DNA of 64,000 nucleotides from Rahnella aquatilis CIP 78.65 = ATCC 33071 (GTDB taxonomy: Bacteria > Pseudomonadota > Gammaproteobacteria > Enterobacterales > Enterobacteriaceae), in contig NC_016835.1 of NCBI RefSeq assembly GCF_000241955.1, positions 399,907 to 463,906 on the forward strand, in the 5' to 3' direction. Position 1 is the first letter of the stretch, and each line of letters starts with the position of its first letter. The notes beneath the pieces were generated by a model. That model did not search any database. It saw only the letters and a program-made list of their open reading frames with translations, and was not told the DNA's origin. The translations under genes and the position numbers were made by a program. This document shows positions 15,438 to 24,497 of the stretch, in pieces.

Positions 15438-18124
15438 TATTCATCACCTTCTTTATTTGATGCCGTTTCAATATCGCGCCGGGATTTTAGCTTCACCAGT
15501 AATTGTTCATTCACTTCTGCAGGTAAGCTGTCACGTTTGATCAACTGACACGAAGACTCTCCGACATAGCGCACGGTCCCCCTTTGCTTCTTTATTTGCA
15601 AAGGGCACTGGTAAATAACGTCACCGGATAAGAGATACAGTGCCGGGGCTTTGGTCGCCATTTCTGCAGTAAAGCCACCATCATCGCTGAGCATTAACAT
15701 TTTGCTGTTCAGCCCGATAATAATATTATTGCTGGCTGACTGAGGTAAAATAAGCTGACCTATATAACCGTAGCGGTGTTCAACAACAACGCTACGTAAG
15801 CGCATTTTTCCAGGTAATAACATAATATTCCGCTCACCTGCCCCGTTGAGAATATTGGTTGAGCTGTCCGTATTCAGGGGGGCGCTGCTATCGCTAACAG
15901 CAACTGTCGTCGGTTCAAATCCTGTTGTCGGAAATAATGCGGATCCGCCTCGGGATATATGAGCCGTACGGTTACCTGATACTTGTGCATCAATGGCGAT
16001 TCCGTCGTCTTCATCACTCAGGTCATCAATATTAACCAGCACTGCTGACGCAGGTTCACTGATTCCGGCGCTTCCCCAGTGGACTCCCTTAGTACTCGCA
16101 GCAAAGCTTGAGCTCCATGAACCACTAAAGGCGGAGGTGTGTTTGTTATATTCATTATCATAACTGTCTGATAGAACAGCACTTACATTGCCGTACTGCC
16201 CTTCCATTCGGCCACTTAAGCCAGTATCAAGAGTGTCAGTATTAATCCCTCCAGCTTCCAGAGTCAGTTCTTTATGCTGATTTTGGTCGCGGTACCACGA
16301 ATGTGAGACGTTGTATGACAATTGCGAGGACTGATCCTGACTGTCGCGATAATCTGTACTTAAGCGTGTTGACTGACTTTTCCCTAAGTTGTCTTGCCGT
16401 GGTGCCTGACTTAGTGTGAGAGAAAGATAAACACCGTTATCAATGCCATCGTAGCCATCATCATCACGACGAAATAATCCAAAGGTACCGTTGTAAACCC
16501 AGTCGGCCTGAGTAAACGCCCGGGATGCACTGAACTGAAGGGTTCTGGACGTAGATTCTTCGGTGGTTTGCTCAAGGATATTATCCTCAAAAGATTTATC
16601 CCGTTGCCAGGACATGTCGTCGCTGGCATGGTTTTGCGTCTGGATATACCCGAACATCAGGTTCCAGGACAGAACATTGCTGGTGAGCGTTGTGTTAATG
16701 CTTTCATAACAGCTCTGACTCGTATAATCATTATTGTCATTTTGGCCTGAGTCTGAACAATCATCACCTGAAGAAGAATAGCGATAGACGCTGAGTGATG
16801 GCCAGTCACCAACTGACCAGCTAAGCTGTTCGCTGTCACCTTTGTTGCCATCAGAACTACGAAATACCCTGCCGTTAAAATTTGGCGTGCCAGCCAGACC
16901 TAAATCTGGGGAATAATCAAAACCTGTCTCTGCATAAGTATTGCTCTGGACGGCCGCACTACCAACAGTAAAAGATAGCGCAGGCGTGAAGGGGACCCGC
17001 AGGCCCGCCTGAAATGCCGTATTTTCGTTTGTGTCTGAATCCGTAATTTTACCTCCCTGTGCAAACCAGTGGATGCTGCCATCATCCAGCGAACCTGTTT
17101 TACTGAAAGGAGAATTTTCAGTGCGGACCAGCTGATTACTCTCATATATGCGAAGTTGCACGCTATAACTGCCAGAGGGAAATAATGAGGTATCAATGCT
17201 CTGGTTACCGGGAGAAAGATAAAATGTACCTAGCAACTGATCGTTGCGGTACGCATCTACCCGTGAGTTTCGGGTTAATAAAACATTCAATGGCGTCCCC
17301 TGACTGGCAACTTCGCGGTTCAGGTAGCTGAGCGTCGTGCCGATCCTGACACCATCAATGGCACCCAAGGGTAAGAAGGAAAAATTAAAACTTCCGCCCT
17401 GGCTATTAAATAACATCCGGTTATCCATACGACCAAGCTGAGAGTAATAACGTTGGCTGATGTCGTACCGATAATAAAGGTCATTTAAATCAGCCTCGTT
17501 ATTGCTCTCATCTTCATTCTGAGCTGCAGAAAATGACCAGTCACCCCCAATGTAACTGTTATCGCTGATACCCAGTGCGCCCGCACCCTGAATAAAAAAG
17601 TTGCTGTAATCATCCTGCACAATTACATTCATATCTTGTTGATGTATGAAGGCATTGACGACATTATTGGTAGTGGGTTTTATATACAAATCATTTCTTT
17701 CTGCATCCGCAAGCCACTCTTTTCGTATAAATAAGGTCACGCTCCCTTCACTGCTGTCATATATTACATCAATGCTTTTGCTTGCTATAAATCCACAGCC
17801 TTTGCTTTGCTGCGCATTTGTACAGGCGAGAATATCATTGCGTGGAAAGGTATTATTCAGCAACTGACGTATAACTTTATAATCTTTGTCGTCCGGTTTT
17901 ACGGAAAGTTGTAAAGCAGTAAGTACGCTTTCTGGGTTAATAAATTTGATACCATCCAGACTCACAATTGCATCATAAGAACCGATGTGTTTTCCTGCAA
18001 CGATCACATCGACGCGTTCCTGCATTCCCTGAGATAGAATTTCGAATCCTGCAGGGATCTTCAGAGTGGATGCATCCACAGGAAATGTGAAAAATGCGAA
18101 TAAAATTATTAAGTTTTTTTTCAT
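15437..18124 (-). CDS. cfaC: CFA/I-type outer membrane fimbrial usher
   Basis: The 895-residue protein (signal MKKNLIILFAFFTFPVDAS) is the outer-membrane pore that assembles and secretes the fimbria. It has the early pattern and strand-rich middle of CFA/I-type ushers (ALGISDNSYIGGDWSFSAAQ; FNFSFLPLGAIDGVRIGTTL; NRGVLL-like NVLLTRNSRVDAYRNDQLLG, then YLSPGNQSIDTSLFPSGSYSV). It lies between pilin and tip-adhesin genes and overlaps the adhesin start. A run of eight A follows the ATG, which could promote slippage but lies in the signal-peptide codons. The ribosome site is weak, and a hairpin separates it from the pilin gene, so lower expression than the pilin is expected. Confidence 0.9.
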   Translation of the reverse strand: MKKNLIILFAFFTFPVDASTLKIPAGFEILSQGMQERVDVIVAGKHIGSYDAIVSLDGIKFINPESVLTALQLSVKPDDKDYKVIRQLLNNTFPRNDILACTNAQQSKGCGFIASKSIDVIYDSSEGSVTLFIRKEWLADAERNDLYIKPTTNNVVNAFIHQQDMNVIVQDDYSNFFIQGAGALGISDNSYIGGDWSFSAAQNEDESNNEADLNDLYYRYDISQRYYSQLGRMDNRMLFNSQGGSFNFSFLPLGAIDGVRIGTTLSYLNREVASQGTPLNVLLTRNSRVDAYRNDQLLGTFYLSPGNQSIDTSLFPSGSYSVQLRIYESNQLVRTENSPFSKTGSLDDGSIHWFAQGGKITDSDTNENTAFQAGLRVPFTPALSFTVGSAAVQSNTYAETGFDYSPDLGLAGTPNFNGRVFRSSDGNKGDSEQLSWSVGDWPSLSVYRYSSSGDDCSDSGQNDNNDYTSQSCYESINTTLTSNVLSWNLMFGYIQTQNHASDDMSWQRDKSFEDNILEQTTEESTSRTLQFSASRAFTQADWVYNGTFGLFRRDDDGYDGIDNGVYLSLTLSQAPRQDNLGKSQSTRLSTDYRDSQDQSSQLSYNVSHSWYRDQNQHKELTLEAGGINTDTLDTGLSGRMEGQYGNVSAVLSDSYDNEYNKHTSAFSGSWSSSFAASTKGVHWGSAGISEPASAVLVNIDDLSDEDDGIAIDAQVSGNRTAHISRGGSALFPTTGFEPTTVAVSDSSAPLNTDSSTNILNGAGERNIMLLPGKMRLRSVVVEHRYGYIGQLILPQSASNNIIIGLNSKMLMLSDDGGFTAEMATKAPALYLLSGDVIYQCPLQIKKQRGTVRYVGESSCQLIKRDSLPAEVNEQLLVKLKSRRDIETASNKEGDE

Positions 18125-18264
18125 GAGGTGAGATCACTGCATTTTTTATAGTAAATAAATATAAAAATGCTCATCCAACTATGAGCCCATTTGAGATTAA
18201 AGTTATTAGAAAGCAAAACAGTATTGTATTTTAACTTAATGGTTTATTCAGCAAGTATGAAATG

Positions 18265-18297
18265 AAGGCCTCAACAGACTCATCTGATTGAGGCCTT
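18265..18297 (-). terminator. Hairpin between pilin and usher genes (attenuator or mRNA processing)
   Basis: AAGGCCTCAA and TTGAGGCCTT form a perfect 10 bp stem with a 13-base loop, just after the pilin stop. There is no T-run on the minus strand, so it is likelier to stabilise pilin mRNA or give partial termination, as in many fimbrial operons. Confidence 0.55.
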
Positions 18298-18309
18298 AAG
18301 GTTTATGAA

Positions 18310-18840
18310 TTAAATAGTAGTTGCATCCTGGAAGAGATAAATACTTACAACACCCTTATACATACCTGTTTCAACAGTACCTTTAGTCGCCTGAGAGATT
18401 TGCAATTCTTTTGCTACAGAACCGGTATTTGCTGCGTCGGCACCATTAGGGAACAGAACTGCAGTTGTTAAATCGATAGGGGTAGCAACGCTGAGTGCGT
18501 CCCCGCCCCAACTGACATTCAGTGGAATTGGATTTGCTTCTGGACCGGTATTATTAATTAGCTGAGGGTCTGTAATCAATTGCAAATGAACATCACCAGC
18601 ATCAGAAGTGGTTGCGTTGGACCAGATTTTAGTCATCATTGAAACAGGAGAGAGACCATTCCCTGGAATATATTGCATTTCAACAGACTTTGGTAATGCA
18701 CTGCCATCAGATAATGTCATATCAATAGAAGCATCAACATTCGCGGTTACAGTAATGTCTTTCTGAACAGCAGAAGTCGTGCCAGTAAATGAAACTAACA
18801 AAGCTGCAATTACCAGTGGTTTTACCATTGATTTTTTCAC
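18310..18840 (-). CDS. cfaB: CFA/I-type major fimbrial subunit
   Basis: The 176-residue pilin has a signal peptide ending ...TSAVQKDITVTANV. The mature N-terminus AVQKDITVTANVDASIDM parallels CFA/I CfaB (VEKNITVTASVDPVIDL), the donor strand of alpha-class fimbriae. PLNVSWGG also matches the family, and it lacks the cysteine pair of FimA-type pilins. It polymerises into the fibre shaft. Translation starts at a GTG (18840), because AAGGAAAGAAAAAC precedes it and the next ATG, four codons on, has no ribosome site. The chaperone gene lies 80 bp upstream and the usher downstream. Confidence 0.88.
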   Translation of the reverse strand: MKKSMVKPLVIAALLVSFTGTTSAVQKDITVTANVDASIDMTLSDGSALPKSVEMQYIPGNGLSPVSMMTKIWSNATTSDAGDVHLQLITDPQLINNTGPEANPIPLNVSWGGDALSVATPIDLTTAVLFPNGADAANTGSVAKELQISQATKGTVETGMYKGVVSIYLFQDATTI

Positions 18841-18920
18841 GTTTTTCTTTCCTTGGGTTAGACTTAATTACCATATATATCATGATCACATTTCTGTGCT
18901 TCAATGATTACTTCAGGGGT

Positions 18921-19643
18921 TCACTTCAGACTGAACTCCAATCTTTCATTATTTGTTTTCCTGATCCAATCTTTATATTTGATCACTAATTTTTCATAAC
19001 CTGCTGTATCAGGCAAATTGTATTCCTTGTCCGGAAACAGATTGTGATTATCTTCTTTCCAGACGCATTCCTTGTCTTTCCCCCCGTGCTTACACAAACC
19101 AATATTTATTATTTTTATTCTCTGAGTACCATTATTATGCAAAAAATGATGATCAGGGCTTAAAGCCACATCAATGCGGGGGTGTAATGGCGGGATTGAA
19201 ACCAATATCCCCCAAACTAAATTTACACTGACTTCGGTATCTATAGCCTTACCGTTTTCAGATACATGATCGTCATCAAGAGAAGGGACCGCCTGAAACA
19301 TGACCCGATATATTTCCTCTTTTTCTGGAACATTCATCGCAACAAAACGAACAAGTTTGCTGCTCCCACCAGGGATGGCAAATTTAGGCGGCATGACAAC
19401 CAGTTCGTTGCCAGAATAAGAATTAACATCAACTTCTTTTTCTTCAGGTGTGCCTGGGTTGGTTATTTTTAGCGTTTTTGTCTTAACAAACTGAACATCA
19501 TTAGTCTTGGATAATAAACGTACGCTGCCTTCACCTTGAGTATCAAGTCCGACTGCCATCGGATAAATGGTCATATTGGCGCTTGTCATAAAGCTGAAAA
19601 AAGCCAACATAAAAAACCATTTATTTATACGTAATAAATACAT
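18921..19643 (-). CDS. cfaA: CFA/I-type periplasmic fimbrial chaperone
   Basis: This first gene of the operon encodes an immunoglobulin-fold periplasmic chaperone of 240 residues from the ATG at 19643 (MYLLRINKWFFMLAFFSFMT signal). That start is preceded by AAAGGTCTTTTT; an earlier ATG would add 14 residues. After the signal it reads NMTIYPMAVGLDTQGEGSVR, then FVKTKTLKITNPGTPEEKEV and FAIPGGSSKLVRFVAM, the alpha-fimbrial chaperone pattern. It donates a strand to subunits and delivers them to the usher. The region upstream of it is very AT-rich. Confidence 0.87.
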   Translation of the reverse strand: MYLLRINKWFFMLAFFSFMTSANMTIYPMAVGLDTQGEGSVRLLSKTNDVQFVKTKTLKITNPGTPEEKEVDVNSYSGNELVVMPPKFAIPGGSSKLVRFVAMNVPEKEEIYRVMFQAVPSLDDDHVSENGKAIDTEVSVNLVWGILVSIPPLHPRIDVALSPDHHFLHNNGTQRIKIINIGLCKHGGKDKECVWKEDNHNLFPDKEYNLPDTAGYEKLVIKYKDWIRKTNNERLEFSLK

Positions 19644-20167
19644 AAAAAGACCTTTGAACCCTATTGATAAAATGGCGTTGTACATAGCTTGCTAATGATG
19701 GTATGTGTATGATGCTTATAAATCCAATGGTGATTTCTTAATTCGCAAGTAACTTATCTTAATGATGAAGTGTTTATTTAGATGAAATGTTAATAGTGAA
19801 TCGTTAGTCAGCGGCTTTATATTTTACACTGTGGCTAACTGGTTGTGGGGTTTTATATGGCATTGATGAATAATGTTATTATATATATCGCAAAATTATT
19901 ATTGTTAATATAAATGCCTCGTGCTCCAGCACTGGTATTGTTTTTCCAGAACCCACTGTTCAAAAGAGAGGATGAGGCTATTGATATATGTTGCATCGTT
20001 GATGACCTCCCGGTCATCATGACAGATTCCGCCACGCCACAAACAGCCACCTTTTTTATCGCTTATTCACCCGTTTGATTTCGCTTAAATCGCCTAAAGT
20101 GGCAGCATCATGAACCTTTTCTGCCTGCGCGCTGGCGCGGAGCAAAACACATAAAGGCTATTCAGGC
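19644..20167. other. AT-rich intergenic region before the fimbrial operon and srfABC
   Basis: About 520 bp separate the divergent fimbrial and srf operons, and both promoters must lie here. The fimbrial side is very AT-rich, as in H-NS-silenced fimbrial promoters. A 54-codon frame (19914-20078, plus) has no ribosome site and is not called. No gene or RNA was recognised. Confidence 0.5.
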
Positions 20168-21520
20168 GTGGCAAAATCATTTTTACGCAGTGGCAGTCTC
20201 AATGACATCCTTGCGCTGGGCGAAAACGGGCAACCGGTTTACGCATCAGCCCTGCAATTACGCGAAACTTTACGTCTGCGTAAACAACCTGCAATTGCCG
20301 ACTGTCTGGCGATCCCGCAACTTAATGAGGCCGGTGACCGCCTCGACTGGTATTCACCCCGTGAAGGCAAAGTCGTTTCCTGGGCCGCTGCCACAGATAC
20401 CGCGCGCGCATCGGCTTTGCGCCAGCTCGAGAACTGTCTCGACACCGTGTCGCAGATCAGCAAAGCGGCAAAATCTTCTGAAAAACCCGCCACGCAGTTT
20501 TTTGGTTCTTTACTGGAAAAAGCCTTCCGTTTTCCGGATCAAAACCACGTGTATCTGGTCGGAGGGCAGCCTGTACTGACCTTCTGGGGCTTCCTGAGTC
20601 TCGACAGCGTCAGTCAACCTGATCCTTTTGCGGCGCTGCGCAATACGCTGACCGCCGGTGAACCCCTGCCAGCGCTTTCACTGGCAGCAGAAAAAATTAA
20701 AGCGCCGGAACCGGTCGTTGAACAACCTGAACCGGTTCGTGTGATTAAAACCATTGAAGCCCGTGCGGCTGAACAGGAAATTGCCGTGCCGGAACCGGTT
20801 GTGGCTCCGCGCCGGAAAAAATCTCCGCTGATCTGGGCGTTGCCGGTCGCTGCACTGGTCGTCGCCGGTTCTGCGGCTGGCTGGTTATATTCCCGCGTAC
20901 CTGCGCCAAAAGTTGAAACCGCGAAGACCGAAGCGCCTAAACCTGCTCCGGCAGCAGAACCGGTGGTGATCGCTCCGCCGGCAGTGGCTGAACAAGTGAA
21001 AGCCCCTGAAGTGAAAGCGCCTGAACCGGCACCGTTACCGGTTGCCCCGGCCGCTGTGGTGGTGCCTTCTGCGCAACCCGTCGCAGAAGTGGAAAAAACG
21101 CCGATAGTCACTGAGCCTGCTGCTGCGCCGGTCAGCAAAAATGCCTTAGTGATGCCGCCTGACGCGGTAAAAATCGGCTCGACGAAATTCCTCAACGGTA
21201 ACTGGCAAGTGGTGTTGGATATCAAAGATCCGGTTACCGGTAAGCCGCCGGTGCTGCGTTATCAGTTCAAACAAGGTCAGGGCACGGTGAAAATCACCTA
21301 TGGCGCGGGCGTGACCTGCCGCGCGGCGGCGAATGCCGGGCTGATGCAATCGGGGAATCTGGTCATCAACAGCCGTTACCGGGCGAAATGCAGCGACGGC
21401 TCCCGTTATCAGATGCCGGAAATCAGTTGTACTCAGGGCGCGACTGGCGCTGCCGTGTGTCAGGGCCGTTATACCGGCGACACGGTTTACCCAATGACCA
21501 TTAAGCGCGAAGGTAAATAA
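20168..21520 (+). CDS. srfA: SrfA-like protein, first gene of srfABC
   Basis: The 450-residue product has a cytoplasmic N-terminal domain (about 1-215) and one membrane helix at about 219-241 (SPLIWALPVAALVVAGSAAG). A long Pro/Ala/Glu/Lys-rich linker follows (about 245-330), then a C-terminal globular domain with four cysteines (VTCRAAANA, RAKCSDGSR, ISCTQG, AVCQGRYTG) likely to form periplasmic disulfides. It matches SrfA of the Salmonella srfABC set in order and layout. The start is a GTG with AAAGG about 11 bp upstream. srfB begins 4 bp after its stop. Topology suggests it anchors the complex to the inner membrane and reaches into the periplasm. Confidence 0.82.
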   Translation: MAKSFLRSGSLNDILALGENGQPVYASALQLRETLRLRKQPAIADCLAIPQLNEAGDRLDWYSPREGKVVSWAAATDTARASALRQLENCLDTVSQISKAAKSSEKPATQFFGSLLEKAFRFPDQNHVYLVGGQPVLTFWGFLSLDSVSQPDPFAALRNTLTAGEPLPALSLAAEKIKAPEPVVEQPEPVRVIKTIEARAAEQEIAVPEPVVAPRRKKSPLIWALPVAALVVAGSAAGWLYSRVPAPKVETAKTEAPKPAPAAEPVVIAPPAVAEQVKAPEVKAPEPAPLPVAPAAVVVPSAQPVAEVEKTPIVTEPAAAPVSKNALVMPPDAVKIGSTKFLNGNWQVVLDIKDPVTGKPPVLRYQFKQGQGTVKITYGAGVTCRAAANAGLMQSGNLVINSRYRAKCSDGSRYQMPEISCTQGATGAAVCQGRYTGDTVYPMTIKREGK

Positions 21521-21524
21521 CAGC

Positions 21525-24497
21525 ATGCTGGCAACCCTTACAGATTTTAAGCAAAAGATTACCCTGATCCGGGACAGCGGCATCCAGTTCCTCGACTTCG
21601 CGCTGAAGCCGGTGTGGGATGACGGATTACCTGCCAAATTTGTGCGCAAGAGCGCCAACGGTCCGCTATTGCGCCTCGACTATAATCCGCAAAATGGTCG
21701 TCACTTTTTACCGGGGCTGGAGGGCGGTGCGCCGGAAGTGGTGCGACCTGAATTTAGCTTCCCGCTGGAACAGTCGCTGAAACTGCTCGATCAGATCTGG
21801 CTGCCGTTACCGTTTTTGCGCTTTAATCCGCCGCGCACCTTTATGGCGGGTCCGGACAACTGGGCGCGGGTGCAAATCCGTCAACTTGACACGCCTGAAG
21901 CCGATGGCAGTACACACCGTGTGGTGATTGCCTTTGATACCCGCGTGGTGGAAGGCGATGGCGAACAAACCCAACTGGCACCGACGCAGGATGATGTGAA
22001 AAACGGCATCAGTTTTGCGCTGGCGTGGCATAACGAAGAACTGCCCGATTTCCTCGATCAGACCTGGGTGGACGGCTGGTTACGTGAAGTGTTCACCGAG
22101 CAGTCCGCAATCCGCGAGGAGCGGGAAGCGCGCAATATTAAAGTCGCCCTGCGTGAGTTTGAATATCAGGCGCATTACCTGAATCTGCTGGAAATGCTCG
22201 GCAGCCAGCTCGGCATTCCTGAGCTGAAGATCAACGGCGCGACGCTGCAGGAACCGGCGATCAACGTGGATCTGATTCTGGATGTGGGTAACTCGCACAC
22301 CTGCGGCATTCTGGTGGAAGACCATGTGGGTGAAACTGATGGCCTGAAGCAAACCAGCGAACTGCAACTGCGCGACCTTTCTCAGCCGCATTTTCTTTAT
22401 AACGAACTGTTTGAAAGCCGGGTGGAATTCGCCCAGGCACGCTTTGGTAAACCGAACTTCTCCGTCGAAAGTGGCCGCGACGATGCCTTTATCTGGCCAT
22501 CCATTTTACGTGCCGGTCGGGAAGCCAGCCGTCTGGCGCTGCTGCGCGAAGGCACGGAAGGATCGACCGGGATTTCCAGCCCGCGCCGTTATTTGTGGGA
22601 TGAAGACAGTTATACGCCGGGCTGGCGTTTCAGCCAGGGTGGTCACGGTGCGGTGACCGAGCCGGTTGCTGCAGCCATGCCGCTGACATTCCTGATCAAT
22701 GACGACGGTCAGCCACTGTCTGATTTGCCTGCGGAAGACCGTTTGCCGGTGTTCTCCGCCCATTACAGCCGCAGTTCGGTGATGACGCTGATGCTGTCTG
22801 AACTGCTGGCGCAGGCGCTGATGCAAATCAACAGCCCTGCCCAGCGTACCCGCATGTTGCGCTCTTTCGCACCGCGTCAGTTACGCAATATTATTCTGAC
22901 CCTGCCTTCGGCAATGCCGAAACCGGAGCGTGAAATATTCCGCCGCCGTATGCAGGAAGCCATCGGGCTGGTGTGGAAGTCCATGGGCTGGCATCCGTCG
23001 GACGACGCGTTTAAAAACCAGGCGGACAAAGCCAAAAGCAGCGTGCCGGTGCCGGACGTGCAGATGGAATGGGACGAAGCGACCTGCGGGCAAATGGTCT
23101 ATCTCTACAACGAAACGCAGGTGAATTTCGGCGGCCATACCGGCGAATTTTTTGCCAGCATGGCGCGTCCTGACCGCGAACTGGCGGATGATGAGCCGGT
23201 GGGTAAAACCCTGCGTATCGCCTCGATTGATATCGGCGGCGGCACGACGGATCTGGCCATCACGCAATACTGGCTCGACGACGGTATGGGCAATAATGTC
23301 AAAATCACGCCGCGTCTGCTGTTCCGTGAGGGCTTTAAAGTTGCGGGCGACGACATTCTGCTGGATGTTATTCAGCTCTATGTATTGCCTGCGTTACAGG
23401 CGGCGCTGAAGAAAGCCGGTCTGGCCAATCCGGACAGTCTGATGACGCGCCTGTTTGGCAGCGAGGGCCGCATGGATGGCCACGCCACCTTGCGTCAGCA
23501 AAGTACGCTGCAAATATTTATTCCGCTGGCGCGCTCCGTGCTGGAGGTTTACGAACGTTTTGATCCGCTGGATACCCATGCAGAAATCGATGCGCCATTC
23601 GGTGAATTGCTGGAACAGACACCGACGCAGAAAGTGCTGGATTACCTGCATACCGAAATCCAGCGCGTTCTGCCTGCCGGTTCGGCGGTATTTGATATTC
23701 TTCAGGTGCCGCTGGTCCTGAAACTCAGCAAGCTGCACAGCGAGTTTTTATCCAACCGCATGAGCATTACGCAGAACCTGCGTTCGCTGTGTGAGGTGGT
23801 GTCGTTGCATGACTGTGATGTGTTGCTGCTGACCGGCCGCCCTTCGCGTTTCCCCGGCATTCAGGCGCTGTTCCGCCATCTGCAACCGTTGCCGATCAAC
23901 CGCATGCTCTCGCTTGATGGTTATCACACCAGCGGCTGGTATCCGTTTAATAAACTCGGGCGCATCGACAACCCGAAATCCACCGCAGCCGTCGGCGCGA
24001 TGCTGTGCCTGCTGGCGCTGGATTTGCGTCTGCCGGGGTTCTATTTCAAAGCCGGAGATTTCCAGCCGTATTCGACGGTGCGCTATCTCGGTATGCTCGA
24101 CGGCAATCAGGTGCTCTCTGAAGATAACGTCTGTTACGGTGATATCGATCTTGATGCTCACGATTACAAGCTCGACAGCGCGGCCAGTTTCCGTATTCGC
24201 GGTGCCATTTGTCTGGGTTTCCGCCAGCTGGAAAATGACCGCTGGCCTGCCTCGCCGCTGTATACGCTGTCCATTGCGGAGCCTGAACTGGCGCGCAAAG
24301 TGGCGGGTGACAGTGTGCTGCGGGTGAAACTGGCGGTAAAAAAAGGGGAAGATCACCCGACGCCGGAATTTTTTGATATTGCCAGCGCGGTGCTGGATAA
24401 CGGCACCAAAGTGCCTGCTCATCACCTGCGCCTGCGGCTAAATACACTGGGCGAGAGCCATTACTGGATCGACAGTGGGAGCGTATTCGTCTCATGA
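21525..24497 (+). CDS. srfB: SrfB-like protein, actin/Hsp70-fold ATPase
   Basis: The 990-residue SrfB family protein has the signatures of the actin-Hsp70 ATPase fold. These are a phosphate-1 loop DVGNSHTCG at about residue 253, a phosphate-2 loop DIGGGTTDLAI at about residue 569, and an adenosine-type motif LLTGRPSRFPG at about residue 768. The first 250 residues are a separate N-terminal domain. No signal peptide or membrane helix is seen, so it is cytoplasmic. The biochemical role is not established. srfA-srfB are 4 bp apart and srfB-srfC overlap by 4 bp, indicating a stoichiometric complex. ClpV- or transpeptidase-like motifs were not seen. Confidence 0.88.
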   Translation: MLATLTDFKQKITLIRDSGIQFLDFALKPVWDDGLPAKFVRKSANGPLLRLDYNPQNGRHFLPGLEGGAPEVVRPEFSFPLEQSLKLLDQIWLPLPFLRFNPPRTFMAGPDNWARVQIRQLDTPEADGSTHRVVIAFDTRVVEGDGEQTQLAPTQDDVKNGISFALAWHNEELPDFLDQTWVDGWLREVFTEQSAIREEREARNIKVALREFEYQAHYLNLLEMLGSQLGIPELKINGATLQEPAINVDLILDVGNSHTCGILVEDHVGETDGLKQTSELQLRDLSQPHFLYNELFESRVEFAQARFGKPNFSVESGRDDAFIWPSILRAGREASRLALLREGTEGSTGISSPRRYLWDEDSYTPGWRFSQGGHGAVTEPVAAAMPLTFLINDDGQPLSDLPAEDRLPVFSAHYSRSSVMTLMLSELLAQALMQINSPAQRTRMLRSFAPRQLRNIILTLPSAMPKPEREIFRRRMQEAIGLVWKSMGWHPSDDAFKNQADKAKSSVPVPDVQMEWDEATCGQMVYLYNETQVNFGGHTGEFFASMARPDRELADDEPVGKTLRIASIDIGGGTTDLAITQYWLDDGMGNNVKITPRLLFREGFKVAGDDILLDVIQLYVLPALQAALKKAGLANPDSLMTRLFGSEGRMDGHATLRQQSTLQIFIPLARSVLEVYERFDPLDTHAEIDAPFGELLEQTPTQKVLDYLHTEIQRVLPAGSAVFDILQVPLVLKLSKLHSEFLSNRMSITQNLRSLCEVVSLHDCDVLLLTGRPSRFPGIQALFRHLQPLPINRMLSLDGYHTSGWYPFNKLGRIDNPKSTAAVGAMLCLLALDLRLPGFYFKAGDFQPYSTVRYLGMLDGNQVLSEDNVCYGDIDLDAHDYKLDSAASFRIRGAICLGFRQLENDRWPASPLYTLSIAEPELARKVAGDSVLRVKLAVKKGEDHPTPEFFDIASAVLDNGTKVPAHHLRLRLNTLGESHYWIDSGSVFVS

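Noticed and set aside
19914..20078. 54-codon frame in the region before srfA
   Set aside because: No ribosome binding site, no recognisable features, and it lies in an AT-rich promoter region.
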